Shown in pieces: positions 57,794-64,000 of a DNA stretch of 64,000 bases; the first letter of the stretch is position 1; each line of letters opens with the position of its first letter. Source of the DNA: Phenylobacterium parvum (GTDB taxonomy: Bacteria; Pseudomonadota; Alphaproteobacteria; Caulobacterales; Caulobacteraceae); contig NZ_CP029479.1 in assembly GCF_003150835.1 (NCBI RefSeq), positions 310,001 to 374,000 of the forward strand, written 5' to 3'. Both the position numbers and the translations under genes were made by a program. The notes under the pieces were generated by a model that worked only from the letters and a program-made list of their open reading frames with translations, searched no databases and was not told where the DNA came from.

Positions 57794-57936
57794 GGGCCCT
57801 CCCTGACGGGCCCTCGCCCGCCTATCTCTCGCTCCGGAAGCGCCGCTTGCGGGCGCCTTCCGACAGGCAGTATCAGTTGAAGCACAGCAAGGCGACACCC
57901 GGCGCAGGACCGCCGCCGGCGCCTTTGGAGGACGCA

Positions 57937-59241
57937 ATGGCCCATGAAGACCTGAGGATACCGGACGAGTACGCCCAGACCCTCGTAGACCCTGTCGCCT
58001 ATGCCGACGGACGGGTCTTCAGGACCTATGACTGGCTGCGGGCGAACCAGCCCCTGGGTCGGGCCGAGGTGGCCGGCGTGGATCCCTTCTGGGTGGTGAC
58101 CCGTCATGCGGACATCCTGGAGATCAGCCGCCAGAACGACCTCTTCCTGAATGGCGACAAGTCCCCGACCCTCGTCAGCCAGGAAGCGGACGCCCGGATC
58201 CGCGAGATGATGGGCGGCAGCCCGCACCTGCTGCGCACCCTCATCCACATGGATGCGCCCGACCATCCCAAGTACCGCGCCCTGACCCAGGCCTGGTTCA
58301 TGCCGCAGAACCTGCGGAGCCTTGAGGGGCGGATCCGCGAGATCGCCCGGGCGTCGGTGGAGAAGATGGCCGCCACCGGTGGGCGCTGCGACTTCGTCCG
58401 CGAGGTGGCGCTGCACTATCCCCTGCACGTGGTGATGGAGATCCTGGGCGTGCCGGAGGCGGACGAGCCGCGGATGCTCACCCTGACGCAGGAGCTCTTC
58501 GGCGCCGCCGACCCGGAGCTTGGCCGCGCCGCCCGCGGCGAGGACGAGTCCATCCCCGCGGCGGCGGGCGCCGAAGGCCGCCGGATGGACCTCGGCGTCA
58601 TCACGGACTTCTTCAACTACTTCAACGCCCTGTCCGCCGACCGCCGGGCCACGCCCCGGCAGGACCTGGCCAGCGTGATCGCGAACGCCCAGATCGACGG
58701 GCGGCCGATCTCCGAGCTGGAGGCGATGAGCTATTACATCATCGTCGCCACGGCCGGCCATGACACGACCTCATCCTCCACCGCCGGCGCCTTCTGGGCC
58801 CTGGCGGAGCGGCCCGGGGAACTGGCCAAGCTGAAGGCGGACCCCTCTCTGATCTCCGGCCTGGTGGACGAGTCCATCCGCTGGACCACGCCGGTGAAGA
58901 CCTTCATGCGCACGGTCGCCGCCGATACCGAGATCGGTGGCCGCGCCATGTCGAAGGGCGACTGGCTGATGCTCTGCTACGCCTCCGGAAACCGGGACGA
59001 GTCCGTCTTCCCGGATCCCCACGAGTTCCGGGTCGACCGCTCGCCCAACAAGCACCTGGCCTTCGGCTATGGCGCCCACCTGTGCCTGGGCCAGCACCTT
59101 GCGAAGATGGAGATGCGGATCCTCTGGGAAGAGCTGATCCCGCGGCTGAAGTCCCTGGAGCTCGACGGGACCCCGGCCATGAGCCAGGCGGTCTTCGTCA
59201 ACGGCCCCAAGACCCTGCCCGTCCGCTTCGAACTGGCCTGA
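57937..59241 (+). CDS. Cytochrome P450
   Basis: A soluble 434-residue bacterial P450. I-helix oxygen-activation motif AGHDTTSS, ExxR in DESIR (K helix), and heme ligand Cys383 in FGYGAHLCLGQHLAKME. LIHMDAPDHPKYRALTQAWF is the C-helix region and is typical of steroid- and fatty-acid-hydroxylating bacterial P450s. The ATG at 57937 follows TTGGAGGAC. A ferredoxin and reductase must come from elsewhere. It begins an operon with a phosphotransferase-family gene four bases later. Confidence 0.94.
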   Translation: MAHEDLRIPDEYAQTLVDPVAYADGRVFRTYDWLRANQPLGRAEVAGVDPFWVVTRHADILEISRQNDLFLNGDKSPTLVSQEADARIREMMGGSPHLLRTLIHMDAPDHPKYRALTQAWFMPQNLRSLEGRIREIARASVEKMAATGGRCDFVREVALHYPLHVVMEILGVPEADEPRMLTLTQELFGAADPELGRAARGEDESIPAAAGAEGRRMDLGVITDFFNYFNALSADRRATPRQDLASVIANAQIDGRPISELEAMSYYIIVATAGHDTTSSSTAGAFWALAERPGELAKLKADPSLISGLVDESIRWTTPVKTFMRTVAADTEIGGRAMSKGDWLMLCYASGNRDESVFPDPHEFRVDRSPNKHLAFGYGAHLCLGQHLAKMEMRILWEELIPRLKSLELDGTPAMSQAVFVNGPKTLPVRFELA

Positions 59242-59245
59242 GGCG

Positions 59246-60274
59246 GTGACTTCGGCGGACCTCGCGCCCCGCCTGGCGGCCTACGCCGCCAGCCGCATGC
59301 CGGGGGCCGCCGGCGTGGAGGTCCGGGACCTGTCCCGGATCTCCGGCGGCGCCTCCCGCCAGACCTACCGCTTCCGGCTCGCCTGGACGGAAGCGGGCGA
59401 GCGCCGTGAGCGTCGCCTGATCCTGCGCCGGGACCCGCCGGCCAGCCTGATCGACACGGAGCGGCGGGTGGAGTTCGCCGCCTACAGCGCCTTCCACGGC
59501 TCCGAGGTCCCGGTGCCGGAGATGATCTGGCTGGAGGAAGGGACCGAGGCCCTCGACCAGCCCTTCTCCGTCGCCGAGGAGATCACCGGCTTCGAGGCGG
59601 CCCCCGCCTTGCTCTGGACGGAACCCTACCTCGCCTCGCACGAGGCGCTGGCCCGCACCAAGTGGACCATCCTCGGCGAGATCGCCCGGGCGGACCCCTT
59701 CGCCCTCGGCCTCGACGCGGTCATGCCGCCTCCGGAGCCGGCGGCCTGCGCCTTTCGGGAACTGGACATGTGGGAGAAGGTCCTGGACGAGGACCAGGCC
59801 GAGCCCTTGCCCATCACCCGTGCTGCGATCCGCTGGCTCAGGGCCAACCCGCCACCGGCCGCCCAGAAGATCGGCGTTGTCCATGGCGATTTCCGGACCG
59901 GCAACTTCCTCTACGACCGCCAGGGCGGGATACACGGCGTCCTCGACTGGGAGATGGCCCACCTGGGCGATCCGCTCGAGGACCTCGGCTGGAGCCTCAA
60001 CCCGGTCTGGAACTTCAAGCGGAACCTGGCGGGAGGGCTGGTCCCGGACGCCGTCGCCATCGCCCACTGGGAGGCCGGCAGCGGCCTTACGGCCGACCCC
60101 GCCGCCGTGCACTGGTGGACCCTCTTCAACTGCGTGAAGGGCCAGGCGATCTGGATTTCCTCGGCCCGCGCCTGGATCGACGGCGGCAACCGCGAGCCGA
60201 TCATGGTGCTGCCCGCCTGGGGCATGCAGAACGCCCAGGACCGCGCCATCCTCAAGGTCATGGATCGCCTGTGA
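59246..60274 (+). CDS. Phosphotransferase family (ACAD10/APH-like) kinase
   Basis: A 342-residue protein of the aminoglycoside phosphotransferase-like superfamily. ISGGASRQTYRF, LRRDPP, VVHGDFRTGNFLYD and VLDWEMAHLGDPLEDLGW give the kinase catalytic loop (Asp of HGD) and Mg-binding Asp of DWE. It resembles the ACAD10/11-type kinases that phosphorylate 4-hydroxyacyl-CoAs for side-chain catabolism. GTG start at 59246, four bases after the P450 stop. Confidence 0.9.
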   Translation: MTSADLAPRLAAYAASRMPGAAGVEVRDLSRISGGASRQTYRFRLAWTEAGERRERRLILRRDPPASLIDTERRVEFAAYSAFHGSEVPVPEMIWLEEGTEALDQPFSVAEEITGFEAAPALLWTEPYLASHEALARTKWTILGEIARADPFALGLDAVMPPPEPAACAFRELDMWEKVLDEDQAEPLPITRAAIRWLRANPPPAAQKIGVVHGDFRTGNFLYDRQGGIHGVLDWEMAHLGDPLEDLGWSLNPVWNFKRNLAGGLVPDAVAIAHWEAGSGLTADPAAVHWWTLFNCVKGQAIWISSARAWIDGGNREPIMVLPAWGMQNAQDRAILKVMDRL

Positions 60275-60699
60275 AGCCCGAAGTTCCAGCCGTCCTCGCC
60301 GAACTCGCCGGCCTTGTCGCCCGCAACGCCGTCCCCGACGTCGATCCCGCAGAGCGCGCCGGCGCCCTCGGGCTCTCTGCGGCCCTGCTGGGCATGGCCG
60401 CCGAGGCCTGGGACGGGGCGGCCCAGAGGCTGGTCGAGGAGAACCGCGCCCTGCGCGCCCTGTTGTCCGCGGCCGGCGACCTGGCCGGGCGGGACGCCTG
60501 GCTGGCCGGTGGCGTCGACGACGACCTGAGGATCTCGGTCCTCTCGGCCGCGAATGCCCGCCTGCGCGCCGCCCTCGTCGACCTGCACGCCGCGGTGGAG
60601 CTCGATTCGTCTCCCGAGGCCCGGGTTCTCGAGGCGCAGATCTGGGATGAACTGCGCCGTTCCACCGAGCGCCGCCTGATGTCCGGCGCCTTGGCTTAG
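60271..60699 (+). CDS. Small alpha-helical hypothetical protein linked to the phosphotransferase
   Basis: A 142-residue protein starting at GTG 60271, overlapping the kinase stop (GTGA). Nearly all helical, rich in Ala/Leu/Glu (LSAALLGMAAEAWDGAAQRL, SAANARLRAALVDLHAAVEL), without Cys or membrane segments. No family recognised. The 4-base overlap suggests it functions with the kinase, perhaps as a subunit or regulator. Confidence 0.72.
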   Translation: MKPEVPAVLAELAGLVARNAVPDVDPAERAGALGLSAALLGMAAEAWDGAAQRLVEENRALRALLSAAGDLAGRDAWLAGGVDDDLRISVLSAANARLRAALVDLHAAVELDSSPEARVLEAQIWDELRRSTERRLMSGALA

Positions 60700-60799
60700 G
60701 GCCAGGCCTCCCGCCCGCTATCGACATCCCGACCCGGCTGGGCTTTCCTGTGCGCCCCGTCATTTCGCGGGGGTCCGCCCTTGGGTGGGCGCATCATCA

Positions 60800-60823
60800 C
60801 AATACTGGCCGCCAATACTGGCC
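60800..60823. repeat. Tandem 11-bp direct repeat upstream of the DUF35 gene
   Basis: CAATACTGGCC occurs at 60800-60810 and again at 60813-60823, one helical turn plus two bases apart, 25 bp before the DUF35-protein start. It is the only conspicuous feature of the 149-bp gap between the small hypothetical gene and the DUF35 gene, and is unusually AT-containing for this window. An operator for a transcription factor is possible. Confidence 0.55.
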
Positions 60824-60848
60824 CGAGACGAAGGGGGACGAATTTCCG

Positions 60849-61253
60849 ATGGCCCGAATCCTGCCTGAACCCACGCCGGAGACCCGGCATTTCTGGGAGG
60901 GGTGCCGCGATGGCGAGCTTCGCCTGCAGCGCTGCACGGACTGCAAGAACACCTATTTCCCGCCGCGGGCCTTCTGTCCCTCCTGCGCCTCGCGACAGGT
61001 CGAGGTCTACGCCGCCAGCGGCCGCGGCGTGCTGTGGTCCTACGTGATCAACCACCGCCCCCGCCAGGACATGGGGACAGAGCCCTACGCCATCGCCGTG
61101 GTGAAGCTTGAGGAAGGCCCGACGATGATGACCAACATCGTCGGCTGCCCGCAGACCCCCGAGGCCCTGGTCCTCGACATGCCCGTGAAGGTCCGCTTCG
61201 AGAAGCAGACCGATGACATCTCCCTGCCGCTCTTCGAGCCGGCCAAGTCCTGA
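60849..61253 (+). CDS. Zn-ribbon/OB-fold DUF35 protein
   Basis: A 134-residue protein with an N-terminal rubredoxin-like zinc ribbon (Cys29, Cys32, Cys43, Cys46 in CTDC and CPSC) and an OB domain (SGRGVLWSYVINHRPRQ, IAVVKLEEGPTMM). DUF35 proteins form obligate complexes with SCP2-type thiolases or aldolases, such as ChsH2 with Ltp2, and HMG-CoA synthases. The thiolase-like gene follows 14 bases later, which supports such a complex. Confidence 0.9.
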   Translation: MARILPEPTPETRHFWEGCRDGELRLQRCTDCKNTYFPPRAFCPSCASRQVEVYAASGRGVLWSYVINHRPRQDMGTEPYAIAVVKLEEGPTMMTNIVGCPQTPEALVLDMPVKVRFEKQTDDISLPLFEPAKS

Positions 61254-61267
61254 GGCGGAACACGACC

Positions 61268-62407
61268 ATGAAGCAGAATTCTGTTGCGGTCGTCGGCGCC
61301 GCCGAGACCACCAAGATGGGCAAGATTCCGGATGTGTCCGTGATCGGCCTCCACGCGGACGCCGCCCTGAACGCCATGGCGGACGCCGGCCTGAAGCCCT
61401 CGGACATCGATGGCGTCGCCACGGCCGGGATCTCCCCGGTTGAACTGGCCCACTACCTGGGCATCAAGCCGACCTATGCCGACGGCACCAGCGTGGGCGG
61501 ATGCTCCTTCATGCTGCACGTCCGGCATGCGGCGGCGGCCATCAACGCCGGTCTGGCCAAGACCATCCTGATCACGCACGGCGAATCCGGCCGCAGCCGG
61601 GTGGGCGCAGGAGGCTTCGGCCGCGCGCCGTCCAGCCTGATGGGCCAGTTCGAGATGCCCTATGGCGTCACCAGCCCGCCGACCATGTTCACCGTCCCGG
61701 TCCTTCGCTACATGAAGACCTACGGCGTGACCGAGGAGGACCTGGCCAACGTGGCCGTGGTCCAGAGGGAATGGGCGGCCCTGAATCCCCGGGCCAGCTT
61801 CAAGGACCCGATCACCGTCAACGACGTCCTGAACTCGCCGATGATCGCCTGGCCCTTCCGGATGCTGATGTGCTGCCTGGTCACCGATGGCGGCGGCGCC
61901 CTCATCCTGACCAGCGCCGACCGGGCCAAGGACTTCCCGCAGAAGCCTGTCTACATCCTGGGCACGGGGGAAAGCGTCGAGACCCCCCTGGTCTCGCAGA
62001 TGTACGACTTCACCTCGTCCACGGCCTTCAAGATCTCGGGCAAGAAGGCCTTTGAAGAGGCGGGCATCACCCACGCCGACGTCGATCACCTGATGATCTA
62101 CGACGCCTTCGCCCACCTGCCGCTCTATGGTCTGGAGGACCTTGGGTTCTGCAAGCCTGGCGAGGCCAAGGACTTCATCCGCGAGCGCAACACCGCCATC
62201 GGCGGCAAGCTGCCCCTCAACACAAATGGCGGCGGGCTCTCCTACATGCACTCGGGCATGTACGGCATGTACGCCCTCCAGGAGAGCGTGCGGCAGATGC
62301 GCGGCACGGCGGCGGCACAGGTGAAGGACGCGAAGATCAGTATCGCCCATGGGGTCGGCGGCATGTTCGCCGCCTCGGGGACGATCGTCTTCACGAACGA
62401 AAAATAG
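61268..62407 (+). CDS. Thiolase-like SCP2/Ltp2-type protein
   Basis: A 379-residue thiolase-superfamily enzyme: VAVVGAAETTKMG start, SVGGCSF (Cys79 near the usual nucleophile position), ITHGESGRS, NTNGGGLSYMHSGMYG (His) and a C-terminal AHGVGGMFAASG where standard thiolases have a Cys. The His in that place resembles the Ltp2 aldolase group that cleaves side chains of steroid CoA esters, although a genuine thiolase is possible. It sits directly after the DUF35 gene. Confidence 0.88.
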   Translation: MKQNSVAVVGAAETTKMGKIPDVSVIGLHADAALNAMADAGLKPSDIDGVATAGISPVELAHYLGIKPTYADGTSVGGCSFMLHVRHAAAAINAGLAKTILITHGESGRSRVGAGGFGRAPSSLMGQFEMPYGVTSPPTMFTVPVLRYMKTYGVTEEDLANVAVVQREWAALNPRASFKDPITVNDVLNSPMIAWPFRMLMCCLVTDGGGALILTSADRAKDFPQKPVYILGTGESVETPLVSQMYDFTSSTAFKISGKKAFEEAGITHADVDHLMIYDAFAHLPLYGLEDLGFCKPGEAKDFIRERNTAIGGKLPLNTNGGGLSYMHSGMYGMYALQESVRQMRGTAAAQVKDAKISIAHGVGGMFAASGTIVFTNEK

Positions 62408-62469
62408 AACCTGGAAAAGGACTTACCGCACTCATGCTGCATCTTGTGCTGCAGGGCCCGGGGTGCAGC

Positions 62470-63969
62470 ATGAACGGGCGGATCCTCGCCGCCCTTGCGG
62501 CGGGGGTTCTCTTTCTGCTGGCGTTCGGACTTCCGGCGGAGGCCGCATCGCGGCCTCCGGACCTCGTGCTGGACGGCGCGGTTCGCCGGACGGATCACCA
62601 GACCTTCCGCGAGATTCCCTTCCGGGTTCCACCGGGGGTCGATCGTCTGCGCGTGGAGCTCTCGCACGACGGCGCGACGAACAAGACCGTCCTCGACCTT
62701 GGTGTCCGGGACCCCGAGCGGCTGCGTGGCTGGAGCGGCGGCGCACGGACGAGCTTCGAGATCGGCGAGTCGGGCGCCACGCCGGGCTATCTTGCCGGGC
62801 CCCTGCCGCCGGGTCGGTGGAAGATCCTCCTCGGCGCGCCCAATGTCCGTCCGGACGCCACGGCGCTCTACACCGTCCGGATCTGGTTCGGGCGGTCTGC
62901 GAAGGGACCGGATCCGGTGTTCAGCCCGCCCGTCCGGGAGGCCGCGGCCTGGTACCGGGGCGACCTGCACCTTCACACAGCCCATTCAGACGGCCGCTGC
63001 GCCTCGGTGACAGGGCGACCCGCCCCCTGTCCGGCCTTTCTCACCTTCCAGGCCGCCCGCGAAGCCGGCCTCGATTTCATCGCGCTCAGCGAGCACAACA
63101 CGACCTCCCAGGCGGCCGTGGTCCAGGAACTGTCCGCCTATTTCGATGATCTCCTGGTCATCCCCGCCCGCGAGGTGACGACCTTCGAGGGGCACGCCAA
63201 TGTCTATGGAACCTGGGCGCCGCTGGATTTCCGGATCGGACGGGGCGACGCCGCAGGCCTGAAGGCTCTGCTGGATGCGGCCGAAGCCGAGGGCGCCCTG
63301 GTGGCGCCCAACCATCCCGGCCTGCCCTCGGGTGAGATCTGCATGGGCTGCGGCTGGACCGCCGCGACCGACTGGTCGCGCATCCCGGCGCTTGAGGTCA
63401 TCAGTGGCGGCGCCCCCGCCCTGGGAATGGACGGAGCCTTCTCGGGTCTGGCCCTCTGGGACCGGCTGCTCAGCCAGGGACTTCGGGTGACAGGGATCGC
63501 CGGTTCCGACACCCACGATCCCCTCCGGACCGATCCGGCGGCTCCGCGTATCGGAAGGCCGGCGACGGTGGTGTTTTCTGATGGACTCTCGACGCCTGGC
63601 GTCCTGGCCGGGATCCGGGCGGGTCGGGTCTTCATCGATCTTGCAGGCGATGCCTCCGGGGTCCGTCTGGACTATGCCGCGACGACGGCGGAGGGCGGTC
63701 GCGCGGTCATGGGCGGGCTCCTGTCCGCCCCGCAGGATTCCATGCTCGACGTCGAGGTGACCCTTGTCGGGTCGCCTGCGGGCGGCCGGCTCAGGTCGGC
63801 GGGTGGCGTCACGCCCATCGACCTGCCTGTCGCCGGATCCGTTGTCCTGCCCAGGATCAAGGTCCTGCCCGGGGCCCGCTGGTTCCGGTTCGAACTTGTG
63901 GGCGCAGATGGCCGCAGGCGACTGATCGGCAATCCGATCTATCTCACGCCGGGAGCGCCCAACTCCTGA
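62470..63969 (+). CDS. CehA/McbA-family PHP metallohydrolase (exported)
   Basis: A 499-residue PHP-domain phosphoesterase-like protein with a signal peptide (cleavage near AEAA, about residue 27). The N-terminal ~130 residues are beta-rich, then the PHP metal site GDLHLHTAHSDG (His167, His169), IALSEHNTTS, VAPNHPGLPS and GIAGSDTHDPLR. CehA and McbA cleave carbaryl esters and phosphodiesters. The ATG at 62470 gives the clean signal; an in-frame ATG at 62434 adds 12 residues. It is on the same strand as the thiolase-like gene. Confidence 0.87.
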   Translation: MNGRILAALAAGVLFLLAFGLPAEAASRPPDLVLDGAVRRTDHQTFREIPFRVPPGVDRLRVELSHDGATNKTVLDLGVRDPERLRGWSGGARTSFEIGESGATPGYLAGPLPPGRWKILLGAPNVRPDATALYTVRIWFGRSAKGPDPVFSPPVREAAAWYRGDLHLHTAHSDGRCASVTGRPAPCPAFLTFQAAREAGLDFIALSEHNTTSQAAVVQELSAYFDDLLVIPAREVTTFEGHANVYGTWAPLDFRIGRGDAAGLKALLDAAEAEGALVAPNHPGLPSGEICMGCGWTAATDWSRIPALEVISGGAPALGMDGAFSGLALWDRLLSQGLRVTGIAGSDTHDPLRTDPAAPRIGRPATVVFSDGLSTPGVLAGIRAGRVFIDLAGDASGVRLDYAATTAEGGRAVMGGLLSAPQDSMLDVEVTLVGSPAGGRLRSAGGVTPIDLPVAGSVVLPRIKVLPGARWFRFELVGADGRRRLIGNPIYLTPGAPNS

Positions 63970-64000
63970 AGAATTTGTTAATCTGGGCTTGCTAGCTCCC

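Noticed and set aside
63975..63998. Possible promoter (TTGTTA then GCTAGCTC) at the right edge
   Set aside because: The pair resembles the Caulobacter housekeeping promoter but has mismatches, and its gene lies beyond the window, so it cannot be supported.

Overview
The window looks like chromosomal DNA of a free-living alphaproteobacterium of the Caulobacteraceae (Phenylobacterium or Caulobacter type). This rests on very high GC with strong GC3 bias, TonB-dependent receptors, a bacterial aa3-oxidase subunit IV next to a three-gene pntAA-pntAB-pntB transhydrogenase, and the run ruvC-ruvA-ruvB-ybgC-tolQ-tolR-tolA-tolB-pal-cpoB-tilS. About 60 protein genes fill nearly all of it. No rRNA, tRNA, CRISPR array, insertion sequence or prophage gene was recognised. 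The genus is an inference from gene content, not from a marker gene.

Left part (1-20.3 kb): a BtuB-type receptor gene runs off the left edge behind a cobalamin riboswitch. Next come a DmdC-type acyl-CoA dehydrogenase, a three-gene LolD/FtsX/AttH-type exporter whose permease is broken by a one-base poly-G deletion, a D-cysteine desulfhydrase/racemase pair, an oligoendopeptidase F, two overlapping amidohydrolase-like genes (one without metal ligands), a thioesterase and hydrolase pair, oxidase subunit IV and the transhydrogenase operon.

Centre (20.3-36 kb): a lipoprotein and a hydrolase face the long minus-strand DNA repair and envelope block ruvCAB-ybgC-tolQRAB-pal-cpoB-tilS, in which most genes overlap by a few bases. 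A large TonB-dependent receptor with a strong intrinsic terminator follows, then a short CoaA-like kinase, an M50 protease and a YebC regulator.

Right part (36-64 kb): mostly lipid, acyl-CoA and redox genes. These include SDRs, an acyl-CoA ligase, a DegT/DnrJ aminotransferase, a flavin amine oxidase/DUF1365/DedA group, an M28 peptidase, a LemA/TPM trio, and a two-subunit molybdenum hydroxylase facing coxDE-type maturation genes. Last comes a P450/phosphotransferase/DUF35/SCP2-thiolase-like cluster that suggests catabolism of a hydrophobic, possibly steroid- or terpenoid-like, substrate through CoA esters. A CehA/McbA-type PHP phosphoesterase closes the window.

A family of ~106-bp palindromic repeats lies at the 3' ends of genes at four sites. 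Its paired substitutions preserve the predicted stems, and it is one of the most interesting non-coding signals here. I found no clear defence system, secretion island or other wholly novel multi-gene system. The most unusual items are the repeat family, the pseudo-amidohydrolase pair, the structured tolQ leader, the SDR without its catalytic Ser/Tyr, and the P450 cluster with its unrecognised small protein.
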